Assembly: GCA_002633005.1 (NCBI GenBank)
Contig: NMRA01000404.1
Coordinates: 209,394-273,393 of the forward strand
Source: Phoronis australis
Taxonomy: Eukaryota > Phoronida > Phoronidae
Direction: 5' to 3'
Length of the DNA stretch: 64,000 nt
Notes under the pieces: model-generated
Told to the model about the DNA's origin: nothing
The model's input: only the letters and a program-made list of their open reading frames with translations
The model's database searches: none
In this document: one piece after another, positions 10,912-22,022 of the stretch
How the letters are laid out: each line of letters opens with the position of its first letter
Position numbering within the stretch: position 1 is the first letter of the stretch
Program-made: the position numbers and the translations under genes

Positions 10912-13900
10912 CTAGAAATTCTTAAATTTGCGACTTGGAGGACCATTGAACAATGGCGTTTGGTGCCTGGGTGTGTTTGAGTCCAGTTTGTTTTGTAACT
11001 CCGATATCTTTCTCTTGAGAGAACTGATCTCTTTGTCTGATTCTTCTTTGAAATGTTTCAGTTTCTGAAAATATTGAAGACTCGGCAATGCCAGCAATTT
11101 GTCAAATTATTTAACAAGTATATTCAATACCAATATATTGAATACAACATACCCAACACCATAAAATTGAGAGTCAACATTTTAGTGGGCACCAGCGATA
11201 TTGAATGAACCGGAGAGGAGATTTGGCAAACTAAACATCTTCCTCACTGACCACAATTATGTTCTCATAAACTGTTGTGAGCTTTATTTTTCTCATTTTG
11301 GCAATTTTTATCTCAATAACCCGTTTACACTTGTAGTGTTGACAGGTTTAATACTTTGTACCGAGTGGTACATAGTGTAGAGTATGTGCAACTTGTACAT
11401 TATGTCAGTTATGAAAAGATTAAAATCTAATAATGCAACAAGAAATTAGTTCGTGAGAAATGGTTGATGAGAAAAGAACTTCAGCTTGTATCTAAAGGAT
11501 TGTATTCATGAGAGAACATTGTTAGTGAGAAATACTGCATACAAGCCACAGAGGAGGAAGATTATAAACCCTGTTGTTGCTTTATTTGCTAGCTTTTCAA
11601 ATTTTACATTGAAGAAAATATCAAATGTGTAATTGAATGTAATCACCTTTCTGTAGATCTCTCGATCATTAGTTGCTGTTGGCAACACCTGTTTGGACCC
11701 TGTCATGGTGGTGTGCTGTTGTAGTTTGAAAAGCTCTTGGGAATGCTTCAAAAATAAACAGATATAATATCAACAGATCACTTGATCTACCAACAGACCT
11801 CTTCTGAAGCATTTTAGTTTTAAACGGGCAATTTGTCAAATTAATGATGTACCTAAATGTCATTCAAGATTTTTAAGTCTGTTACTCAAGCTGGCTGGCA
11901 GTAAATGAACCCTGAGACTAAACTGAAGTATTAGTGGAAGATGGGTTTAAACAAGCAACCTTTTTTGTTATAATTTCCAAAAGAGATTCAGTTGGTCTGA
12001 ACATTGGCTAAAATCATTTATTCACAAACACTCGGTGGTTGAAATTCTTATATGTTAATCAATGATTATGAAACATACATAAAAGTAAAAAATAGCATTA
12101 ATACAAAAGAAGCTAAACTGAATAATGTAAAAATTACAATTTTAAAAAAGGTAAATTAATTTTAAAATATTAGCTTTGTCAAAGTTTTGTTGACCATTGT
12201 GAAAGACATCAATAGGATTATCAGTTACTTATTAAAATAATTTGTTGAAGATTTTTCCTTGGAAATTTCCTGGAAATACCTCTAGCTTAATTTTCAGAAT
12301 TTCAGATTCTTTCTCCTTAATAACCTCCGACAACTCTCGTCTCAATGTCGCAGTTTCCTCTTTGTTTGCTTTCAGTGCACAGTTGAACTTGTCTGTCATT
12401 TGTTGACCTAAAATGAAAGTTTGTCAAGAAATGTCATAAAATACTTCAATCACTATAGCTTTAGTATTATACACCCTCAAGAGATAACAAAGTTGATCGA
12501 CAGTTCGGTAGGAATGTTACAATGTGAGCATTTTTGCACAAAAAATAGCTACAACAGACGAGGTGGGAAAAAATGAAATATCCCGTATATATAATTTCAC
12601 TATCTTGTTTTTATTGATTAGGAAGGTCAAGGTCATAATTTGTCAATTTTTGGTGATCCGATTTACCTTCATTTAAATGCTGTTCCTTCAAGCAAGCAAT
12701 GTTACTTAGAAATGTGTTCTCCGTTTCTTCCATTTTCCTCTGCAGTTCTTCATTTATTTGCTGTTGTTGCTAAAAGTAGACATATGCAAGAAAGGTTCAT
12801 TTGAATACGGATTGTGCGAGTGTCCAGGATTTGAGCAGCAGACAATCTGAAACATTGTGTTCATGAACTTAGTATTCCTTTTATATTTGGCCTTATTTTT
12901 GTTATATTTACAAGAACTGCAAAGGCTCAACCAGGATGGAGCATGTAAATTACATGGATGAAAGACGTAGTGCATGACATGCCTTTACGTGAACCACAGG
13001 CACATATGTCTGAGACATATTTAACTGAAGAAAAATGCATTATTTCAAATGGGCCTAAATACACACTTTAAAACAAAATATGGCAGGCACATAAAATTTA
13101 TTTTGTCAAATTTCTTCAGAAAAATAAAGTTCAAGAACATTACAGCCTCTTACCATGGTTTGAAGTGTTCCTAAACAACACTATGGCAAAGTTTCCATTA
13201 CTTGCAGAATGGTGTAATGAGCCAATTTGAACAATTAGAAAACAACAAATTTAGTGAATTATTCTTGTGCATACATGATAAGTGGATAATTACCGTAGTC
13301 TGGAACAAGCAAGTGACGAAGTCAGTGTTATGCATACCTGAAGGGACTCTTTCAGTTTTGTACATTCTTCTTGCCAATCAAAAGTTGCTGACAGAGTTGT
13401 TTGAAGTCCACAGATTATATTTGTGAGTCGGCTTCCCTCTGTAAGTCAAACTAGATTGGTGTGAGTCGGTGTGTGGGTAGTCCACTTGCAATAGTCGTCA
13501 ATCTCGGTCAAATTTACGCGGAATAAGGTCGAGTGGGATATTACTTCATGTACGCCAATCGAGGTACATTTTGTATTTATCCCATACGCTTCGAATTCCT
13601 AAGTTTCTTACATTTTTTCAGCACATTTTTAAATACTTGACCCAGACTGTTCACATGGCGGATCACATCCTATATGTATGTACTTGGACGTTAGGTTGCA
13701 AGTTTTCTCTTGTAAAAGAAACAGTAACAATTTATTTCTTGAAATGAGGTAGCAAAGATGAAAACAACGGCAACTGTGCAGTGAACTTGTAACATATCTC
13801 CTGAAAATACTTAAAAAACAATATTTGATATGGTGTAGTTTCCTAGGAATCAGCACCCGAGTTGCAGACGATTATTCAGCAATTAAACTGCAACTTACAA

Positions 13901-15370
13901 GTAAGTGTCATTTAATGAACAGTTTCGTTCCAGATTTTACGTTTTGGGCCTGGTTACATGTTGAGTGTTTAGTTACACTGCTGCAACTGTATTACTTTAA
14001 ACAATATTCGGAAAGCTTGATGATCGAACCGGCTGAAGGCGTCGAGTCGACAATGACCTACCTTTTGAACTTTCCATGTCAGAGGTCACTGTTGAAGTAG
14101 TGCGGGAGGTGAATAACGAAAACTTTATTACATTGCCGTATTTCCCTCGACAGATTCAACGTGTGGGATAAAAGTTCACGTAGACTTTCAAACTCCCAAA
14201 AGTTAGCATCTTGACCCCATTTTGTAAAGAAATAACTCAGAAAAGGAACCATTTCATAGCGAAACTGGTCATGAAAAAATCACCTATCTGAGTGGCACTT
14301 TACAGCCTGCTGTCAGTTCCCAGCAGAATATTAGTTACCTTAAGCCTGCTTGTCCCTACGTTGCCAAAGAACTATAAAATCTTTGACGTTGCCGCTACAG
14401 ACACGAGTCACACAATTACCTTGTTCACTGTTGTCCAGTCTGTTACATAACTCACTGTTTTCTTTTTGCAACAGGCTCTGTTGTTGTTCCAAAATACTGT
14501 TCTTTGTCTTAAGATTACAAACAGCCTGAAAACGACAAAACATAAGGATGCTTACAGTGGCAGATCTAGGTACCAGAAGGGTGGGAGCCCAACATGTTGT
14601 CTCAGGGAATCGGAATCGGGCAAAGCACGATTGTATGCGGAGCGCAGGCCCGAAGTTGCGGGAGTCAGGTATGATGACCTTCTGTTCAGAAAATCTACAT
14701 ATGGACTAAAAAAAAAAAAAAAAACGGGAACGCTGTGGCACCCCCTTCTCCGCATCCCAGTTGCTTACTCAATATTTCCTCGCGCTTTACGCTGTTCCCA
14801 TTCCATTTTTGCTTACCCCCCCTCCTAAATCCGCCTATGGCTTAGACACTGACTTGACCGGTAATCATGGGTAATGGGACCGTATCTAGTTCACACTAAC
14901 GAAGACCATAAGGACCATTTAGGCCGTAACATGCGTGAAGCAGCACCTAAGACAGGAAGAAATGAACGACTGTGCCTACTTCTTGCAAAACTGGCTTTGG
15001 GCCTTTGGGAGTTTGGACGTGGTATGTTACTGTTAGTGTTAGACGGGTTCAGCCCGGCCCGGCCGGGGGTGGAGTGCCTGAGCGCGGTACCGGCCACTAG
15101 CCGACTAGCCTACACTAACAATTGTCCTTGTAATGAGTAACTTGTGCAGCCTTTTGTTGAACCTGCTCATTCGACGAATAGTGTATTTAGCGAAGAAGAA
15201 TGTCTAGAATACTCTCAGTAGGCCTAGAAGTCATGGCCGCCGGTGAGTCCCGGGCGTGATCCGAGACTAACAATTTCAGTCATGAAATCTCGTGCAGAGA
15301 CTTTGCCTACTTTGTAACATTCGTCAAACTCTTGCAAAAACGTATCCAGGTTCACGTCCGATCTGCTCAT
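10912..15370 (-). CDS. CCDC152: CCDC152-like coiled-coil protein, complete (262 aa)
   Basis: Exons in gene order on the minus strand: 15370-15272, 14525-14420, 13438-13338, 12769-12667, 12407-12280, 11745-11647, 11064-10912 (stop TAG). All phases fit, giving 789 nt including stop. The predicted protein is close in length to human CCDC152 as I recall it (about 250 aa). Family resemblance is clear at the start (VNLDTFLQEFDE), in the middle (LTNIICGLQTTL) and near the end (KLKHFKEESDKEI, then a basic SRKF tail). Most of the protein is heptad-rich coiled coil with no catalytic motif, and no function is established that I know of. The chosen ATG begins MSRSDVNLD; an upstream in-frame ATG at 15442 is less likely because the resemblance starts at MSRSD. 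Exon 1 has an exact second copy at 16275-16373 in a probable assembly duplicate. Confidence 0.88.
11065..11646 (-). other. CCDC152 intron 6
   Basis: AT-rich intron between the last two coding exons. I see no further gene or structured element. Confidence 0.6.
13500..14178 (-). mobile_element. Mobile element copy shared (inverted) with the ERI3 intron
   Basis: Sequence from about 13500 to 14178 matches, in reverse complement, 53520-54165 in the ERI3 gene, and in part 55741-55960. Shared landmarks are GGATATTACTTCATGTACGCC at one end, TCCATGTCAGAGGTC in the interior, and CCTCGACAGAT with GTGGGATAAA at the other end. No intact transposase frame is seen, so it is a non-autonomous family. Exact ends are uncertain. 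Confidence 0.6.
14555..14839. mobile_element. G/C-rich MITE with GCTTA target duplication
   Basis: Begins CAGTGGCAGATCTAGG and ends AAATCCGCCTATG, a diverged inverted version. GCTTA flanks both sides directly (14550-14554 and 14840-14844). It contains a poly-A/poly-T core and C-rich runs, with no coding content. It lies in CCDC152 intron 1. Confidence 0.75.
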
Positions 15371-15913
15371 TTCACCACAGACTTTCTCTAAGTTAAGTCT
15401 AACGCTTAAGCCGGAGAGATGCATCGTCTGCTTGACGCACAATGAACACAGAAGTGACCTGTTTACGAGATTGTCCGAAAGATTAACCGGTGTTAACCGA
15501 AAGCGATTAACCCGGAAGTGAATTGTGTTGTTGACCTAAAATGGACAGAGGCGGAGAAATTCGTGGGCTCTGATTTTAAGAAGATCCGCAACACAAGGTA
15601 TTTTTGTCGTGCGAAATATCTGTTAGACTAATAGCCTACATATTACTAGTGTAGGTTTGTTGTCAGTCTATGTCATTAAATCAAAAGATAACACTTGTGT
15701 TGTTCACTGCGCCAAACAATCGCAGGGAATTACAAGACTCAACACTAGACAGTAGACAAAACAAGACAAGCATGGCCTATTCTTCCTTTCCACCTACTAG
15801 ACAAGTGTAGTGCCCCACTCTGACTTATAGCCAGCCAGCTAGCTGTATGAAGATTATCGTCAAAATACAGCTAGGGGTAATTGTTTACAATATGACGACA
15901 TTGACTTATACAC
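14912..15913. repeat. 1002-bp duplicated block, copy 1
   Basis: This block, from GGACCATTTAGGCC to ACTTATACAC, repeats at 15915-16916 at an offset of exactly 1003; I saw no mismatch. It includes the first exon of CCDC152. The single N at 15914 separates the copies. That pattern fits two overlapping contigs joined without merging better than a biological duplication. Confidence 0.9.
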
Positions 15914-15914
15914 N
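15914..15914. other. Single-N assembly join
   Basis: One N lies exactly between the two 1002-bp copies. It marks a scaffold join of unknown or negative size. Confidence 0.9.
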
Positions 15915-16916
15915 GGACCATTTAGGCCGTAACATGCGTGAAGCAGCACCTAAGACAGGAAGAAATGAACGACTGTGCCTACTTCTTGCAAAACTGGCTT
16001 TGGGCCTTTGGGAGTTTGGACGTGGTATGTTACTGTTAGTGTTAGACGGGTTCAGCCCGGCCCGGCCGGGGGTGGAGTGCCTGAGCGCGGTACCGGCCAC
16101 TAGCCGACTAGCCTACACTAACAATTGTCCTTGTAATGAGTAACTTGTGCAGCCTTTTGTTGAACCTGCTCATTCGACGAATAGTGTATTTAGCGAAGAA
16201 GAATGTCTAGAATACTCTCAGTAGGCCTAGAAGTCATGGCCGCCGGTGAGTCCCGGGCGTGATCCGAGACTAACAATTTCAGTCATGAAATCTCGTGCAG
16301 AGACTTTGCCTACTTTGTAACATTCGTCAAACTCTTGCAAAAACGTATCCAGGTTCACGTCCGATCTGCTCATTTCACCACAGACTTTCTCTAAGTTAAG
16401 TCTAACGCTTAAGCCGGAGAGATGCATCGTCTGCTTGACGCACAATGAACACAGAAGTGACCTGTTTACGAGATTGTCCGAAAGATTAACCGGTGTTAAC
16501 CGAAAGCGATTAACCCGGAAGTGAATTGTGTTGTTGACCTAAAATGGACAGAGGCGGAGAAATTCGTGGGCTCTGATTTTAAGAAGATCCGCAACACAAG
16601 GTATTTTTGTCGTGCGAAATATCTGTTAGACTAATAGCCTACATATTACTAGTGTAGGTTTGTTGTCAGTCTATGTCATTAAATCAAAAGATAACACTTG
16701 TGTTGTTCACTGCGCCAAACAATCGCAGGGAATTACAAGACTCAACACTAGACAGTAGACAAAACAAGACAAGCATGGCCTATTCTTCCTTTCCACCTAC
16801 TAGACAAGTGTAGTGCCCCACTCTGACTTATAGCCAGCCAGCTAGCTGTATGAAGATTATCGTCAAAATACAGCTAGGGGTAATTGTTTACAATATGACG
16901 ACATTGACTTATACAC
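15915..16916. repeat. 1002-bp duplicated block, copy 2 (second CCDC152 exon 1)
   Basis: Second copy of 14912-15913. It carries an identical CCDC152 first coding exon at 16275-16373 on the minus strand. The true sequence upstream of the gene probably continues from this copy into 16917 onward. Confidence 0.9.
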
Positions 16917-19049
16917 ATGATTTTGGTATCGTTCGATTCCTTGCAACGTTATCTTTTCAAAACTGCACAGAATTTTTTCTTACCCCGTTCCCTTAATATT
17001 TTATCATGAAATTTCTGCTCGCACTATTTCCAGGTCTACGCGGTAGTGATACCGCCATGTTGAATGGAAGGAGTCACCTGGTGCAGGGCTCGACATAACG
17101 AGCTGCAGGTCGCAAATGCGACCTGAAATTTGGAAATGCGAGCTGAAATTTTGGCCAGCTCGCATTAAGTCACAAAATGCGACCTGGAATTTCCAGCGTA
17201 TGCGAGCTGAGTTTTTAAACTTCGCGGCAGATACTTGGGAAATGTTGAGCAACTCAGGTGATTCCGACCGTTATTTGGTTGTTGCCAAATCAAGTTAAAA
17301 AACATTCATTGAGAAAAGTGCTCCCGATGACTTGTAAACATGTCGCATGAACAAGGGAATACAGAATTGGTCTGACGCATTATATTGACCAATACTTTCG
17401 GCCTTTTGCAAATTTCCGGATGTGCCGAAGAAAGTTTCGGACCTCGGAATAACACGTGATAATACGGCAGAAAGCAGCGGTGTTTCTACTAATTCTTAAA
17501 CGACGAAATTACCAAGCTTTGTGGTGGAAAACATTTATTTTTCATGTAAGGTGTCTTTAATATCAAATTACGGCAACACCCACGGCAATATGCCTGGTCG
17601 CACTGCGGCACTGGTCGGTTCCACTGTTAGCGCCGGAAAGCGGTCCTGGCAGACAATCGTCGTGACTTGGAAAAATGCGTCTCGTTTTTTATCGCGAAAG
17701 ACAGCAAATGTGAAAATGACATCCAAATTAATCGCCAAACGACGGGCATGCCTTTACGCGCTTTCAGCAGAATAGTAGAAACCCGCACCGTCGGAAATCA
17801 TTTCGAGGCTTTTTATTTCATGGAAAACTAATTGACTACGTACCGGTAAACAGCATAAGTCCCACATTTTTGTTGTCAAATTTGCAGTGAATTGTTTCTG
17901 CGTATCAATAGGTCATTCAGCGAGTAGGGCAACGTTTCACGAATTTCTTCCGACAAGATGTTTTTTCAAACGTCAAGTCTAAAAGTTTGGCCTGCGAACA
18001 AATGGAAGGAATTCGCACTCAGAGTTATCAATCTTTGGATCTTTAACGACTTTGATGACAGTCATGTAGCAAGTCAGGCCTAGAAAAGTCGCGGATACTT
18101 TTTCAACGTGTATTTACTTCTTTTTCACGTTACACACTTAGCTAATCGAATGCATTTAACTTTCACGTCGGCAACTGCCTTGCGCTCCAGGGTCTTTCAC
18201 TGGATGGCGCCAGTGAAGAATGGTAACGCGGTGCATGCATGATATGCTTGTAAGAACTGTTTTGCGACCTGAAATTTGTGAGTATTTAACGTCGCAGGAG
18301 CATAATCTAGGCATTTTCTGATGACGTAAAAGCCAATATTGGTCCGTAAAAATGGCGGGAAATTTTTGCGACCTGGAATTTATGAATGCGAGCTGGATTT
18401 TGAAAATGCGACCTAGGATTTTGGCTCGGTCTCAAAATGCGACCTGGCGATTTTCATAGCGTCGAGCCCTGTGGTGGTCAAAAACTGAACTAATCTACCG
18501 ACTTCTGCAGATCGTCGCTTATCATAAAGTCAACGTGACCGAGACCCGTCCATCCCTCGCCCGAGTTGTGGTCCCAAGGGTTCGAATTTGACCCTGGTAC
18601 GCATTTAATAGCACGAATGCGCGAAAAAAGCGGGAGTTGTTTTTGAGGTCCATATTGGTGAAAATGGTATCATTTCAGACAATGTTGTGGAAAAATGGTC
18701 AACTGGTAACAATTACAAAAAATTGGCAAAGGTGAAATGCTGCTACTTTTTTCTCCATTTTATGTCAGGAAAACTTTAGCGAGAATGTCGCGCGGGCAAA
18801 CACCATTCGAATTGATGATGCTGTTTCATTCATTAATAACAGGTGTCGCTGTAATCTTGAGTTGCGCTAACATGGTGGTGTCAACCGGGAAATAGTGCGA
18901 ACCGAAATTCGACGATAAAATACGAAGGAAACGTGGTAGGGGATGCATTCATATATTTTTGGAAAGATAATGTTGCGAGGAATGGAATGATACTAAAATC
19001 ATGTGTGTAGGTCAATGTCGTCATATTGTAAACAATTACCCAGCTAGGT
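16871..19049. mobile_element. Element with about 190-bp terminal inverted repeats
   Basis: The left arm 16871-17062 (CAGCTAGGGGTAATTG to ACCGCCATGTTG) is found in reverse complement at 18868-19049, with scattered differences. Shared text includes GTAATTGTTTACAATATGAC and CATGATTTT. The space between the arms is mostly filled by a separate hAT-like element. No transposase frame is visible, so this is a foldback or MITE-like element. Exact outer ends are uncertain. Confidence 0.65.
17084..18471. mobile_element. Nested non-autonomous hAT-like element, 1.39 kb
   Basis: The ends are CAGGGCTCGAC at the left and GTCGAGCCCTG at the right. TGGTG is found directly outside both ends, a possible short target duplication. 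Both subterminal regions carry many copies of TGCGACCTG and TGCGAGCTG with AAATTT spacers, like the subterminal transposase-binding repeats known in hAT families. No long reading frame remains inside. Confidence 0.75.
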
Positions 19050-19783
19050 ACCACTGTGTGTTTTTCTTCCATAAACCCGGAAATTGCACACAGCCAGGGT
19101 AGTTCTGCTCGTCAACTCCCCGTGAAACCTGTATCAACCAGATGGGGTGCGTGCAAAATCTGGGAGTCAACCGACACTCACCTTGCCCGTTACAACCGTT
19201 TAATTGAAAAACAATGCAACAAATGTCATTTGCTTGTGTAATCCTCCACTTTTTATAACAAAGAAAAGCTATGTCGTCATTTTGAAAACAATACGCTCGT
19301 GACAAGCGCATGCGCCATTTCCTAAATTTTTGCAACATTTTTCGGGAGATGATGATAACTTAGCAGCTGCAAAATTTCTTCTGAAATTCGTTTTTTCGGT
19401 ATCAAGATTCTAAAAACTTATAATGAAGTGAGACCAGTTCGAATAATTTGTTGTGCCGTGTACACAACCTCATGAAAGAACAACAGGTGATTTAAGAGTT
19501 GGCAAAAAAAGAAACTGGCCAATAGGTGACGCAATATTTCACGGCGCCGAAAGCCGTCTCTTAAGATCGCTCCACAACTTTAGCAGCAGAATAACAGTAG
19601 AACGCCATTTTTCCAACACGTTCAATAATCTAGTTTACTCAAGGAAGACTGTAGTTTTTAATGACACTAATTTTCTGTCAGATTTTATCTTACCACTTTT
19701 TTACTCACATCGGCGTAAAGCTGTATATTTAGTATACAGCTTTGCACCAAGGCTAGCGTGTAAGCAGCCTACGATGTAAGGAG
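19050..19783. other. Intergenic stretch without a recognised gene
   Basis: Moderate-complexity sequence with short reading frames on both strands. None shows a family motif I recognise or a convincing exon structure. Confidence 0.4.
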
Positions 19784-20280
19784 TTTGCTTATAAAGTAAT
19801 GGTTCGTCCCACCTTGGAATATGCCTCTACTGTTTGGGACCCTTAATTATACCCAAAAAGACATTGCTGCTGTAGAGAAAGTACAGAGGAAAGCTGCTCG
19901 TTGGGTCACGAGACGGTTCAATCGTCTCCTCTGTTGGTGCAATGTTAGAAACGTTAAACTGGCCCACCCTCAGCTACAGACGCAAAATCTGTCAGATGAA
20001 AATGTTTTACAAATATGATAAGAAGTCGGTGATCATCAACTCTGATGTTGCTCCTATTGCAGATCTTGCTGTCTCAGGTATCTGTACCAGAAGGTCATCC
20101 AATTATAGTATTCCAATAAATAGGACAGATTATAGGAAAAAGAAGTTCTTTCCTAGAACAGTCGCGGACTGGAATAGCTTGCTGGGCTGCATTACATCAG
20201 TCCCTTCTCTTGATATCTTTGTCAGCAAGCTATCTGCCTTTCCGAAGTAACATAGTGGGGTGCCTCCATTTGGGGCACCC
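19784..20280 (+). pseudogene. LINE reverse-transcriptase 3' relic
   Basis: The plus strand reads MVRPTLEYASTVWDP, then after an in-frame stop YTQKDIAAVEKVQRKAARWV, the familiar C-terminal stretch of non-LTR retrotransposon polymerases. A frameshift near 19940 is followed by LETLNWPTLSYRR and later FFPRTVADWNSL. The coding remnant ends at 20248, followed by GGGGTGCC...GGGGCACCC, a common 3' hairpin of such elements. The stop and frameshift make it non-functional, and 5' parts are absent. Confidence 0.85.
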
Positions 20281-22022
20281 GCTTACTATCTGCCTTATCT
20301 GTTAACGATCTAGCTAATATGTTACAGGCAGCAACATGGCTACAATACTCCCCATCGGTCTGCCTGTTAATTTTGCCCGTGGGTGAAAAGAACCTTTACA
20401 ATGTACAGTGAAGTGACCTAAATATCCGGATGTTTTGGCACATTTCGCATTCTTATTCTATGGGTTGTTGTAAATTCTTTACTGAAATAAAGACTTGCCT
20501 TTACAGAATTGTTCTGTTACTATATCTTGTCACTGAAATTCATATTTATGTTCTGACTGATCTTTAAAAAGCACAACTAGTAAACCCTCGGAGAAATTTG
20601 ACACCATGTTTCCGCATACGTCACACCGCTTAAAATTGACTTACCAAGTAACGGCTGCCAGCTTTAATTGGTGAGTTTACAGCAAATTTTATCAGCACTG
20701 AAGATCACTAGGCTGTGACATCCTAATTAGTCTTGTACGCCTGAAGAGTGCAAATTATGCTTAACTCTGATTAAACTATTGAAGTACAGTGTAGGTGGAC
20801 ATCTTTTGGAGGCACTTGGAGTCTTTAAATTCTTCCAGCTTGAAGTAATATACTACCAATCAAAAATATTTTCTTGGTATTCCTTCACTCCGTCAACGAA
20901 ATTTGAAGACTGAATAACTAGTCAATGTGCTCAAGGTCAATGAGAACTGTACAGAGGGTTAAGCAGAGGTCACCCGTCTGTCAGTCACAGACAAAAGGAG
21001 GCAGCACAGAAGTAGACCTGTTAGAAGACTTGTGATATGTCTTGTGTCAAATAAAGACAAGTTTTCCAGAGTTCTGTTCACATACTGTATTCTGTCGAAA
21101 TTAAATACATTGCATTTTAAATTGAGAACTTCAAGTAATGGTCGGGCATCAGGAGAGCAAAATCTTGACATTTGGGTCTTGAATGGGGTAACTTGTCCTA
21201 ATAGAGGCTTGGAAATTTTTGATGATAGCAAATCATTGGTGTCATTCACACAGAACAGGCTGTTTGAAATTGAGATGCAAGGTCAATGAAAGTTGTTCTT
21301 TGTGAGCCCTGCTCTTGTTCTTATAACTATTCCAGTTGGATTGTGTAACTAATCACAGCTCAACAAATGGTTTGTGGTCTTGGTTGAGAAGATAATTGTT
21401 TTATTACCCCATATGGATTCTGAATAGCCCATCCTGGAATGAATCTGGGGGGTCCCTGAACAACTGAACAACCAACATTTTAAGTTAATGCCCTGGCTAA
21501 GTTCCCTTTATATTGATCAACCACTTTGTGTGATAGTCAAACAATACATAGGCCAAATATCTATTGACAATATACCAGTCGTTTATTTAAAGTTACTCAA
21601 GAAGTGAGTGAATGACATGCATTTTCAATAAGCTTTTTTCACAAAGATACCCGTGCCTGACCTGAAAGTCTTAGTACTATAGATTGGGACTGAGGCATAT
21701 AACCATTCTTGGACTTTTGTTCTAGATAACATTTAAAGTGGACCTATTGCCACTGGTGGGCATTTAGCCAGGAAAATACAGTGTATCACAATAGAGCTCC
21801 ATCTGGTGTGATTAATTTTTATTGATACTCATGGGTCAATTGTGATTTTTGTGGTATTTTTAAGTCAGTGTACATTACTTTGTTATAACTGTTCGTGCTT
21901 ATTTACTCTTCTATGTGTATAAGAGAATACTTATAACTATTGTAAGGCAGTGTTCACTTGCATACCAAATTGCATGGTTATTTATTAGGGCATGCTAGAG
22001 CCTGTGAGAAGTGGTGTCAACA
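20281..22022 (+). other. Upstream region of the SAM-domain gene
   Basis: No coding exon is recognised. The promoter and any 5' untranslated exon of the gene starting at 22023 would lie here. Short reading frames at 20959-21289 have no recognisable motif. Confidence 0.4.

Noticed and set aside
10912-11097. Identification of the minus-strand coiled-coil gene as a RING/HEI10-type or kinetochore protein
   Set aside because: No RING finger in any exon; full exon order and end sequences fit CCDC152 better.
13825-14100. 91-codon plus-strand frame
   Set aside because: Lies inside the mobile element shared with 53520-54215 and shows no domain.
18881-19072. Minus-strand frame sharing VIVYNMTTLTYT with a frame near 15847
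   Set aside because: The match is the inverted arm of a mobile element, not protein homology.
19036-19338. Minus-strand frame with several cysteines that could suggest a secreted domain
   Set aside because: Overlaps the arm of an inverted-repeat element and lacks a consistent cysteine pattern or phase-matched partner exon.
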